21,439 nucleotides of DNA from CAYVAP01 sp964343195 (GTDB lineage: Bacteria; Bacteroidota; Bacteroidia; J057). Position 1 is the first letter of the stretch. Every line of letters starts with the position of its first letter. The DNA is taken from NCBI GenBank assembly GCA_964343195.1, contig CAYFIR010000111.1:1-21439 (forward strand), given 5' to 3'. The translations under genes were made by a program, and so were the position numbers. The notes beneath the pieces were generated by a model. That model was not told the origin of the DNA and did not search any database. It saw nothing but the letters and a program-made list of their open reading frames with translations. Positions 16,201 to 21,439 of the stretch are shown in pieces.

Positions 16201-16383
16201 GAAACCCATGATCCCCAGCCCACAGCCGGGGCAGAGCAGCGACTTTCTGACTTACAGGTAGAATGGGAGCGCCACCTCAGCGGCATGCGGCAGTTGATCG
16301 GGGAAGAACTGGCTGCATTCAATGAGGCTTACCGAGAACAGGAGCTACCCATCATATTGATGGAGGAAGTGGATCAACATTAA
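13201..16383 (+). CDS. Exported Vps10/sortilin-like BNR-repeat protein (often annotated glycosyl hydrolase)
   Basis: This 1060-residue exported protein has a signal peptide ('MRTKATYLFTLLVLLAMLWP', cleavage near 'ADAQ'). A large beta-propeller region (~35-770) carries many Asp-box/BNR motifs such as 'GGGVWKTQNAGQSW', 'GVYRSTDAGQTW', 'GIYRSVDGGQNW' and 'GLWKSTDGGDNW'. After a beta-rich segment, a helical, coiled-coil-like C-terminal part follows (~915-1050; 'QKQVDQLVAQLKKQE'). Such Vps10-like proteins are common in Bacteroidota and are often named glycosyl hydrolases, though an enzymatic activity is not established. No T9SS tail is visible. The frame also has an ATG at 13171, but the ATG at 13201 gives a clean signal peptide. 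The gene is richer in G+C than its neighbours, with strong third-position bias that also creates a long false frame on the other strand. Confidence 0.9.
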   Translation: MRTKATYLFTLLVLLAMLWPQAADAQRRRRNQNETEAPAAPAIDTSLFNALEFRNIGPYRGGRCVTVAGITSDPLTYYMGSTGGGVWKTQNAGQSWTNISDGYFNTGSVGAISVSQRDPNVVYVGMGEHPVRGVMTSSGDGVYRSTDAGQTWTHLGLEKTDHISEIVIHPDNPDVVFVAAQGNPYKPTEERGIYRSVDGGQNWEKILFVDDSTGVSDLAMDPSNPRILYSATWSHRRYPWTMQSGGPGSGLWKSTDGGDNWERLTEGLPELMGKTAITVSPANPQRLWANIEADKGGVYRSDNGGKKWTRTCGDRVTQARSWYYMEVFADPKDEETVYVLNAPVLKSVDGGKSFRPVPNPHSDQHDLWINPERPQVMALANDGGACITMDGGKSWSSQQNQPTAQFYRVTIDRRFPYHLYAGQQDNSTVAIPSRSMGAGIDWKDWYMVAGGESAFLAFDEEDPHYIYGGSYQGNLEVYDHETGLTKDVMAYPVAGLGSLPREMRYRFNWNAPLVMTQDDRSILYHGAQLVLKSEDGGMSWAEISPDLTRNDSSKQGPGGGPITNEGAGGENYNTLMYLTLSPHDQDVIWAGSDDGLVHMSPDGGYTWREVTPEGAPEGIINSIEVSPHDPATVYITLTTYKFGDFTPRAYRTRDNGATWEMITGGFADEAFPRVILEDRERAGLLYAGTETGLYISTDAGDHWHPFQLNLPVCPILDLGLRDNDLIVATSGRAFWILDDLGALQQGLPNMSEGTPMLFSPKPTVRLMAGGRGGENTGQNPPRGMIIDYFLPDSLPDSVAISLEILGENGEVIRNYSSEKDSGFRGFPGGPSPDPTLEKAQGVNRFVWDFNRESLPAVPGVMVLGDYSGAMVAPGKYTLKLTIEDQSVETEAEIIPDPRLDAGPDEYAAQQAILLSITDMVTDIHESVNRMRNAQKQVDQLVAQLKKQEGTEELVEQGEALSKAIQEWEENLIQPKTQTFQDVINFPNQLNAELLTLKGRVETHDPQPTAGAEQRLSDLQVEWERHLSGMRQLIGEELAAFNEAYREQELPIILMEEVDQH

Positions 16384-16407
16384 TTCCCTAACCTCCAAAT
16401 GAAGGCG

Positions 16408-16460
16408 CAGAACAGGAAGCAGGGATATCAGAAACTGATACAAGGCTACTTCCTGTTCTG
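16408..16460 (+). terminator. Nested hairpin downstream of the Vps10-like gene, probable terminator
   Basis: A 12-bp perfect outer stem (16408-16419 with 16449-16460, CAGAACAGGAAG) encloses an inner hairpin TATCAG/CTGATA (16426-16440) with an AAA loop. It starts 25 bp after the stop codon. The TGTTTCAAATTCTCT that follows is only moderately T-rich. It also separates the gene from the convergent acetyltransferase gene. Confidence 0.55.
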
Positions 16461-16522
16461 TGTTTCAAATTCTCTGGTCCATACCGCAGGCCCTTTCTGA
16501 TGCTCAGGTGAATCTCAATTGG

Positions 16523-17050
16523 TCATCCCAGAGAGGATCCGAGAGTTACGGACATCACCTGCCAGTGAATAGCCCCTCTATGGAAGGTATAGGTGTGGCT
16601 AAACCCCGCCTTGCAGAATGACCGGATGGCTCGCTGATTTTTTAAAGGCACTTCGATTTTCACCTTTCGTACTCCCCGGTGCTCAAACAGGAACTCATAG
16701 AATAGCCTGATCGCCTCGGTTCCGAGGCCTTTTTCCTGATTTCGGCGTTCTGCAATCAGCACATCAATATAGGTGGTCTGATCTGACAGGGTAATTTCGT
16801 TGTGATTAATTTCTCCGATCCCTTCCCCATCATGCTCGATTACGAAACACTGGCCTCTTTCGGGCATTTCGTCGGAGAAGTAGTAATCGGGCCACTCCGT
16901 GCGAAACACTACATAGGTCGGAACATCATCGCCCGAAATTTCTCCATACCAGAATTGGGTGGCATCACTGCGCGTAGCCCATTGAAAAAACTTCTGTCTT
17001 TCTTTGAGCAACATGGGTCTTATGGCTACGTTCTTCCCTTCTAATCTCAT
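16523..17050 (-). CDS. GNAT family N-acetyltransferase (RimJ/RimL type)
   Basis: This 175-residue protein has the GNAT fold of the RimJ/RimL/AAC(6')-like group. It starts 'LEGKNVAIRPM' as strand 1 and has 'FVIEHDGEGIGEINH' as the central strands. The acetyl-CoA pyrophosphate loop is 'RRNQEKGLGTEAI' (Q/R-x-x-G-x-G), and 'VPLKNQRAIRSFCKAGF' is the typical NxxAxxxYxxxGF-like motif. It should transfer acetyl from acetyl-CoA to an amine. The substrate (protein N-terminus, aminoglycoside or other small amine) cannot be told. The start is ATG at 17050, and the next gene on the same strand lies beyond a terminator at 17283, so it is probably monocistronic. Confidence 0.88.
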   Translation of the reverse strand: MRLEGKNVAIRPMLLKERQKFFQWATRSDATQFWYGEISGDDVPTYVVFRTEWPDYYFSDEMPERGQCFVIEHDGEGIGEINHNEITLSDQTTYIDVLIAERRNQEKGLGTEAIRLFYEFLFEHRGVRKVKIEVPLKNQRAIRSFCKAGFSHTYTFHRGAIHWQVMSVTLGSSLG

Positions 17051-17282
17051 ATCCCTTCTCTTTCATAACCCTCGTTTGCCTGAGTTGGAGCCGAGGTAAG
17101 CAGTGCGTTCCCATTCCGACCGGAAGGCCTGCCAGTGTACCATAATCAACCTCCCTCTTTCCGTTCTGTTATGTAGCTTTCTACATACGCGGTCTTTTCA
17201 CGAAGCTGAAATCTCCCGCTGTTTAAGGATTAAATACCCTAAATGAAAACTTTTGCCCATTTATTCTTTTGCCTTAAAAAAA

Positions 17283-17313
17283 AGGTAGCCTCCATGGTAA
17301 TAGGAGACTACCT
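17283..17313 (-). terminator. Intrinsic terminator, probably of the YciO/Sua5-family gene
   Basis: AGGTAG-C-CTCC pairs with GGAG-A-CTACCT (6 + 4 bp, one mismatch, 9-base loop). On the minus strand the hairpin is followed directly by eight T residues (A run at 17276-17283). Its natural client is the minus-strand gene ending at 17594. It is now about 280 bp away because a MITE-like element lies between. Confidence 0.7.
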
Positions 17314-17350
17314 AATGTGGGCTTTATCCCAAAATTGGGAATAACCTTTA

Positions 17351-17509
17351 GAGGCTGTTTAGATTTTTCCTTATCGGCCCAAACTGGTCTTTTTGGGCCC
17401 TGTCTGCGTCAATTTTCCTCAAAATAGCTCGCTATTTCTCGAAAAATTTCCTTGTCAGACCCCAATAATCCTGCGTTTGGCCTCGAAACACCAAAACCTA
17501 AACAGCCTC
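17351..17509. mobile_element. MITE-like foldback element (159 bp) with TTA target duplication
   Basis: The ends are perfect 12-bp inverted repeats (GAGGCTGTTTAG at 17351-17362 and its complement at 17498-17509), extendable inward to ~17 bp with one mismatch. Each end is flanked by TTA (17348-17350 and 17510-17512). The interior folds back on itself with its centre at AAATAGC-TC-GCTATTT (17422-17437), almost exactly the element midpoint. There is no coding capacity. A TNA target duplication with GAG... ends fits non-autonomous relatives of IS5-family (IS1031/ISL2-like) elements. That assignment is inference without a database search. Confidence 0.7.
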
Positions 17510-17593
17510 TTAGCAAGATTCTGCATACTCATGGTTCGGATTTATCAACCCCGGAGCTTCTGCCTGATGTTGATTAATCCATTTCCCACGCTG

Positions 17594-18232
17594 TTACTCC
17601 AGCAGTACCAGACCCAAATCTGAAAGGGAACCGCTGCCTTCGCGGATCACCTCCATAGCCTGTGCACCTTCGCTACAATCAATAATGGTAGAAGCCTCCA
17701 GGCTTCCTTGACCTCCATCTACTATGAGATCTACGATGCCTCTGAATCGCTCGTGGATCAGTTCTGGGTTCAGGTTGTTTTCTGGTATTTCGTCGTCAAG
17801 CGGTAAACTGATGGATGCAATGGGGTTACCCAGCATCCTGGCCAGGGTAGTGGGAATGGTACTGAAGGGAACCCGAATACCGACGGTTTTTTTGTGCTGG
17901 AAATGGCGGGGGATTTTTTTGCTGGCCTTCAGGATAAACGTATAAGGCCCGGGCAGTGCCCGCTTCATGAGCTTAAATGTATCATCATCCACCTTACTGG
18001 CATAGGTCCCTATGATACTGATGTCTTCGCAGACGCAGGAAAGATGGGTCTTGGCAGGATCCACCCCTTTGATCTGGCAGATCTTTTCCACGGCTTTTTT
18101 GTTTTGAATATCGCAGCCGAGGCCATAAACCGTATCCGTAGGGTAAATGATTACACCACCAGCACGCAGCACATCAACTACCTGAGAGAGGTAGCGTTCC
18201 TGAGGATCATCCGGATGAATTTTTAATAGCAT
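17594..18232 (-). CDS. YciO/YrdC/Sua5 family protein (L-threonylcarbamoyladenylate synthase-like)
   Basis: This protein of about 212 residues is a single YrdC-type domain beginning 'VVDVLRAGGVIIYPTDTVYGLGCD', the hallmark strand-turn of the family. It contains 'RALPGPYTFILKA' and 'KTVGIRVPFSTIPTTLARML'. TsaC/Sua5 enzymes make threonylcarbamoyl-AMP for the t6A37 modification of tRNA. Here the usual KxRP-type signature after 'QIKG' is replaced by 'KGVDPAKTHLS', as in the YciO-like subgroup, whose activity is less certain. There is no C-terminal Sua5 domain. The frame extends to a TTG at 18238. The ATG at 18232 is preferred. The gene is divergent from 18439 with a 206-bp gap, and a MITE-like element has landed between its stop and its probable terminator. 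Confidence 0.88.
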   Translation of the reverse strand: MLLKIHPDDPQERYLSQVVDVLRAGGVIIYPTDTVYGLGCDIQNKKAVEKICQIKGVDPAKTHLSCVCEDISIIGTYASKVDDDTFKLMKRALPGPYTFILKASKKIPRHFQHKKTVGIRVPFSTIPTTLARMLGNPIASISLPLDDEIPENNLNPELIHERFRGIVDLIVDGGQGSLEASTIIDCSEGAQAMEVIREGSGSLSDLGLVLLE

Positions 18233-18438
18233 AAGCAATACGTTGATGGTCTATAAATAAACTTTTGCCTCCCCTTTTCCAGGGGGGAAAAATTAATATA
18301 GCAAATATTTTCACGCAGAGTTTGGCCCACTGAGCCTTTATTTCCGCAAAGCGCTGACTTCCCTTACATCCCGAGCTGGTCTGATACCTCATCGCATCGT
18401 AACTTCGAGACAGCTTTCATACCCTCTACCGATAAGAT

Positions 18439-18930
18439 ATGCAATTCACTCCCGAACAGGTAAAGCGTCTCTATGGCCCTATTCTTTTCCAACTTCCTTT
18501 GACAGAGAGGGAACAAGTAGAAAATGTAGCCGAGGAGCCCGCTACGGTACTGCAGCCCGCCCCCGCCATTGATTCGACCCCTTTTGTAACGGGAGAGCCA
18601 CCTGTCTGGAAAACCAAGCCCAATGCCCGCTTCGGGATGGTACTCACCCAGGAGGAGTTCAGGGACCGCACCCTCACCAAAAAACTCAAGGATGCTGTCC
18701 TATCGGCAGGTATTTCGCTGGATCAGGTTGGATTTGGCGTTTATGATCAAAGTCTTGACTCCTGGAATTTTTCTGAGATGCCCTTCGAATCGGCGGTCAT
18801 ATTTGGAGCCTGTGGTGGCAAGCTCACTCAGGAGATAGGCATCGAAAAGGGTACGCTGCTTCCGGCTCCCTATTTGCAGGTAGGAAGCATGGAAGAACTG
18901 ACGGGATTGCTTCGCAGGTTGGAGATCTGA
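18439..18930 (+). CDS. Conserved-type hypothetical protein
   Basis: This 163-residue soluble protein has no signal peptide or membrane segment. An N-terminal ~20 residues ('FTPEQVKRLYGPILFQLP') lead into a Pro/Ala/Glu-rich, probably disordered linker (~25-55). A compact alpha/beta domain follows (~60-163) with 'RFGMVLTQEEFRDRTLTKKL' and 'AVIFGACGGKL'. The N-terminal peptide plus linker plus small domain layout suggests a docking or adaptor protein. I recall similar proteins only as unknowns in Bacteroidota, so I give no function. It is the first of three plus-strand genes, 82 bp ahead of the membrane HEAVH protein. Confidence 0.72.
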   Translation: MQFTPEQVKRLYGPILFQLPLTEREQVENVAEEPATVLQPAPAIDSTPFVTGEPPVWKTKPNARFGMVLTQEEFRDRTLTKKLKDAVLSAGISLDQVGFGVYDQSLDSWNFSEMPFESAVIFGACGGKLTQEIGIEKGTLLPAPYLQVGSMEELTGLLRRLEI

Positions 18931-19012
18931 CTGAGAAGACTTGCCAATAGGCTCAGGATTCCGGATATTGTTATCAGGACTTTTGGCGGATGCACCCTAA
19001 CTTTCCTGTTTT

Positions 19013-19639
19013 ATGAAAGCATTTGAGCAGTTTGAGGCAGAGTTACAAAGGATTACCCCCTATCGCATCCGGTATAAGGACGAAGCCTGGGAGATGCAAC
19101 TGCTATACCTCCTGGTATTCTGGTTTTGTCCGGATTTCCTGACCCGATTCACCACTGTTGTAGGAAAGACGATCTACTTTCCCACCCGCCAGTACCTTGA
19201 GCATTATCCACAGGTAGCCATCCGCACCCTGGCACATGAAGCTGTGCACCTGCTCGACCAACAACGCTGGGGCCGGGGAATTTTTATCCTAAGCTATCTT
19301 TTCCCTCAGATTTTCAGTCTGGGAATATTCCTGTTTCCATTCATTGGACCATTTGCACTGCTTTTTCTACTCTTCCTCGCCCCATGGCCAGCGCCATTTC
19401 GGGCCCACTTTGAAGCCCGGGCCTATGCCATGGACTACCTGACCAGCGAACCCAGGCTGCGCCCTGCAACTCTGGAAGGAATTGTAAAACGTTTTAGCAA
19501 TAGTGACTACTATCGAATGTTTCCCTTTCCTGATCAGGTCAAAGCCAGTGTCATGCACTGGGTACATCTAGCTGAAAGTGGAAAAGACCCGGAACTCCTG
19601 AAGGTCCTTCTGATCTACGAAATGGCAACAGAAGTGTAG
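19013..19639 (+). CDS. Putative membrane-associated zinc metallopeptidase (HEAVH motif)
   Basis: This 208-residue protein contains 'RTLAHEAVHLLDQQRWGRG', an HExxH zinc-binding motif at residues 75-79 with Glu76 as presumptive catalytic base. A possible third zinc ligand is Glu134 in 'HFEARAYAMDYL', about 55 residues later. That spacing and the 'EARAYA' context fit gluzincin-type (HExxH...E) peptidases. Two hydrophobic segments lie between the motifs (~90-112 and ~113-124), and a further hydrophobic patch lies near 30-40, so the active site sits next to a membrane hairpin. No signal peptide is seen. I do not recognise the family by name and know no substrate. The gene is 82 bp after the hypothetical gene and 77 bp before truB. 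Confidence 0.72.
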   Translation: MKAFEQFEAELQRITPYRIRYKDEAWEMQLLYLLVFWFCPDFLTRFTTVVGKTIYFPTRQYLEHYPQVAIRTLAHEAVHLLDQQRWGRGIFILSYLFPQIFSLGIFLFPFIGPFALLFLLFLAPWPAPFRAHFEARAYAMDYLTSEPRLRPATLEGIVKRFSNSDYYRMFPFPDQVKASVMHWVHLAESGKDPELLKVLLIYEMATEV

Positions 19640-19688
19640 GTTCGGATTACTCCATTTCAGTACCCCGCGAAAAATGCGACATCTTCTG

Positions 19689-19696
19689 TACCTTTG
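19689..19696 (+). promoter_or_regulatory. Candidate Bacteroidota -7 promoter element for truB
   Basis: TACCTTTG matches the Bacteroidota sigma-A -7 consensus TAnnTTTG exactly, 20 bp upstream of the truB ATG at 19717. No TTTG/TTG -33 element was recognised at the usual spacing, so support is partial. If real, truB has its own promoter with a very short leader. Confidence 0.4.
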
Positions 19697-19716
19697 CCCG
19701 CTAATTCCGATTGCTC

Positions 19717-20427
19717 ATGCCATCTGATTCTTTTGATTTTCCTGCTGGCGAAGTATTACTGATTGACAAACCCCTTGGCTGGACCTCTTTTGACGTGGTC
19801 AAAAAGGTGCGCAATGCCATTCGCATCAAAAAGGTAGGCCACGCAGGAACCCTCGATCCATTGGCTACAGGGATGCTTATTCTTTGTACCGGACGCGCTA
19901 CCAAAACCATCGACTCCATTCAGGGACAGACTAAAGAGTACATCGCCACCATCAAGTTTGGAGCAACGACCGCATCCTACGACGCTGAACTTCCCGAAGA
20001 AAACCTGCACGATGTAAGCAGCCTGACTCGCGACAACATAGAGGCCGCTATAGAGCAATTCAGAGGCATGGTCACCCAGGTCCCTCCCATCTATTCTGCG
20101 GTAAAGGTTGATGGCAAACGGGCCTATGAACAGGCACGTAAAGGGAAAGAGGTCAAGCTCAGGGAGCGTACGGTGCAAGTTTATGCCTTTGAGTTGATGG
20201 AACAGGTAGAAGCTTCACATACCTGGAAAGCTCGTATTGAGTGCAGCAAAGGCACCTATATCCGCTCACTAGCCCATGACCTGGGTCAGGCTCTTGGGGT
20301 GGGAGCCTATCTGACCGGGCTCATTCGCACCCGCATTGGCGACTATCAACTGGAAAACGCCTGGAAAATCGATGACCTGATCGATGCCATCCACAAGCAG
20401 CGTGCTGGTGAAGTGCGAGAGAACTGA
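19717..20427 (+). CDS. truB: tRNA pseudouridine(55) synthase TruB
   Basis: This protein of about 236 residues converts U55 to pseudouridine in the T-loop of tRNAs. It has the TruB opening 'LLIDKPLGWTSFDVV' and the catalytic motif 'KVGHAGTLDPLATGML', with the nucleophilic Asp at about residue 47. It also has 'QVPPIYSAVKVDGKRAYEQAR' and the C-terminal motif 'CSKGTYIRSLAHDLG'. Its length fits the short Bacteroidota TruB without a large PUA domain. The frame starts with a TTG at 19711. The ATG at 19717 is preferred. A TACCTTTG element lies just upstream. It converges with the HAD-family gene, the stops being 13 bp apart. Confidence 0.95.
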   Translation: MPSDSFDFPAGEVLLIDKPLGWTSFDVVKKVRNAIRIKKVGHAGTLDPLATGMLILCTGRATKTIDSIQGQTKEYIATIKFGATTASYDAELPEENLHDVSSLTRDNIEAAIEQFRGMVTQVPPIYSAVKVDGKRAYEQARKGKEVKLRERTVQVYAFELMEQVEASHTWKARIECSKGTYIRSLAHDLGQALGVGAYLTGLIRTRIGDYQLENAWKIDDLIDAIHKQRAGEVREN

Positions 20428-20440
20428 AGAACCAGACCTT

Positions 20441-21115
20441 CTAATTCCCTATTTTCTTGAGAATATCTGGCAATTCTTCCAGATCGTCGATTTCATGATC
20501 GGCTTCTATTCCCAGGTTATCGGGAATCTTTTGATCACGGTTGACCCAAACCGTGGTAAAGCCATATGCAGTAGCGCCAGCGATGTCCCATCCATTTGAG
20601 GACTGGAAGGTTAACTCCTCTGGATAAAGGTCCAGCGTATCCTCTACAAGTTGATAGACGGGTGGGGCTACCTTGAACTTCGACACGGTATGGGCGGACA
20701 CGACCTGGTCCACCAGTTTCGTTAGTTTGGTGTGCTTGAGGCCACTTTTAAGCAAATCAGGAGAACCGTTTGAGAGGATAGCCACCTGTAGGCCTGCTTT
20801 CTTTAGCTGTTCCAGTGTTGCGGTTACATCCGGGTAAAGGGTGGGTTTCCAGTAACTCTGCATCAGTTCCTCAAAAAGTGGCTGATTTTCTATTCCATGG
20901 TGACTGAATGCATACTTCAATGCGTCTTCGGTCACCTGTTCAAATGGAACGTAGCGCTTCATCAAGGTGCGGAGCCAGGTGTATTCCAGCTGTTTTTGAC
21001 GCCAGAGGCTGAGGATCTCAACGTGTTTCTCTCCGATTGCTTCCTCCAGTTTTAAAACGGGAAGCTCCAGGTTAAACAGCGTTCCAAAAGCATCAAATAC
21101 ACAGGCCTTTATCAT
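20441..21115 (-). CDS. Haloacid dehalogenase, type II (L-2-haloacid dehalogenase-like, HAD superfamily)
   Basis: This 224-residue HAD-superfamily hydrolase has motif I 'VFDAFGTLFN' with nucleophile Asp8. The cap has 'LWRQKQLEYTWLRTLM', with Arg39 matching the substrate-binding Arg of L-2-haloacid dehalogenases. Motif II is 'ILSNGSPD' (Ser115, Asn116). Lys148 lies in 'KFKVAPPVY', and motif 'SSNGWDIAGA' (Ser172, Asn174, Asp177) matches the type II signature. These residues fit hydrolytic dehalogenation of L-2-haloalkanoates to D-2-hydroxyacids. The true substrate may nonetheless differ, since many such proteins act on phosphate esters or unknown acids. The start is ATG at 21115, with a GGAGG 12 bases before it. 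The 3' end converges tightly with truB. Confidence 0.9.
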   Translation of the reverse strand: MIKACVFDAFGTLFNLELPVLKLEEAIGEKHVEILSLWRQKQLEYTWLRTLMKRYVPFEQVTEDALKYAFSHHGIENQPLFEELMQSYWKPTLYPDVTATLEQLKKAGLQVAILSNGSPDLLKSGLKHTKLTKLVDQVVSAHTVSKFKVAPPVYQLVEDTLDLYPEELTFQSSNGWDIAGATAYGFTTVWVNRDQKIPDNLGIEADHEIDDLEELPDILKKIGN

Positions 21116-21356
21116 GTCGAGTAGTTTCCTCCAAAATTCTGATAGGAAGATAAAATAAAATTGCTGTTCCTTTCAACTTGCAGCCAGTCTTCCCCCGATA
21201 ATTTTTCTCACAGCCTGGTGAGATAAGTTCGAAGTTTCCCGCTTCGCGGGATTTCGCTGTGCTCAACGTAGTTCCAGTTGAAAGTGTTAGTGGCCAGCAT
21301 TTTACACGAATTTTGAATGAGAAATTACTTCATTCCGCAGGCACTGGCGTACCCGC

Positions 21357-21388
21357 AAAAAAAAGCCCTGCACAATGTGCAGGGCTTT
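21357..21388 (-). terminator. rRNA operon terminator
   Basis: The arms AAAGCCCTGCAC and GTGCAGGGCTTT form a 12-bp perfect stem around an AAT loop (13 bp if the innermost A-T is counted). On the minus strand eight T residues follow (A run at 21357-21364). It lies directly downstream of the 5S rRNA gene and ends the rRNA operon. Confidence 0.85.
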
Positions 21389-21393
21389 GTAAA

Positions 21394-21439
21394 GGTTGGC
21401 ATCGACCTACTCTTCCACGTACTACCGCAGTACCATCGG
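21394..21439 (-). rRNA. rrf: 5S ribosomal RNA, 3' part (runs off the window)
   Basis: The reverse complement of the last ~46 bases reads CCGATGGTACTGCGGTAGTACGTGGAAGAGTAGGTCGATGCC in sections. It matches the conserved 3' third of bacterial 5S rRNA: CCGATGGTA, then the GAGAGTAGG-like GAAGAGTAGGTCG, then the closing GCCAACC. The 5' two-thirds lie beyond the right edge. Its position just before a strong terminator fits the end of a 16S-23S-5S operon on the minus strand. The exact 3' end is uncertain by a few bases. Confidence 0.88.

Noticed and set aside
18271..18290. CCCC...GGGG inverted repeat upstream of the YciO/Sua5-family gene
   Set aside because: It is a short G/C homopolymer pairing with no T-run and no conserved context. 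It is probably chance.
21231..21255. TCCCGC-TTC-GCGGGA hairpin near the rRNA operon end as a second terminator or small RNA
   Set aside because: It has only six base pairs and no clear T-tract. The strong terminator at 21357-21388 already accounts for the rRNA 3' end.

Overview
The window looks like a chromosomal stretch from a marine-type Bacteroidota, most likely near Saprospiria/Lewinella-like bacteria. That placement is an inference from gene families, not from a marker-gene search. Supporting signs are a one-protein hybrid two-component system (HTCS) with propeller repeats, a pectate lyase ending in a type IX secretion (T9SS) sorting domain, a Vps10/sortilin-like repeat protein, several AraC regulators, weak or absent Shine-Dalgarno sites and one TAnnTTTG-type -7 element. 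No CRISPR array, prophage or tRNA was seen.

Left part (1-6921, all minus strand): a regulator block. Two very short AraC-type proteins (183-572 and 1987-2346), about 70 % identical by eye, flank a full-length AraC regulator with a different N-terminal domain (902-1780). A 1418-residue HTCS (2665-6921) follows. Each short regulator has a pair of direct repeats phased exactly 21 bp apart about 200 bp upstream, plus a second shared block close to its start codon. This duplicated, AraC-style operator layout is the best candidate in the window for an undescribed regulatory unit. The short proteins resemble the free-standing output domain of the HTCS.

Middle part (7091-13200): two tandem membrane-anchored coiled-coil paralogues of equal length (278 aa) lie divergent from a secreted protein of unknown function (9189-10556). 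Convergent with the latter is a secreted, modular family PL1-type pectate lyase (10644-12884). Two strong hairpins separate the convergent pair. No SusC/SusD pair is present, so the HTCS and lyase are not in a classical polysaccharide utilisation locus as far as the window shows.

Right part (13201-21439): a large exported Vps10/BNR-repeat protein, then a GNAT acetyltransferase, a YciO/Sua5-family protein and a 159-bp MITE-like element inserted between that gene and its terminator. Next come three plus-strand genes: an unknown protein, a membrane protein with a HEAVH zinc-protease motif, and tRNA pseudouridine synthase truB. An L-2-haloacid-dehalogenase-like protein converges on truB. The window ends inside a minus-strand 5S rRNA gene, with its terminator present, marking the 3' end of an rRNA operon.

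Genes whose longest reading starts at TTG or at an upstream ATG have been shortened here where paralogue comparison, signal peptides or family boundaries favour an internal ATG.
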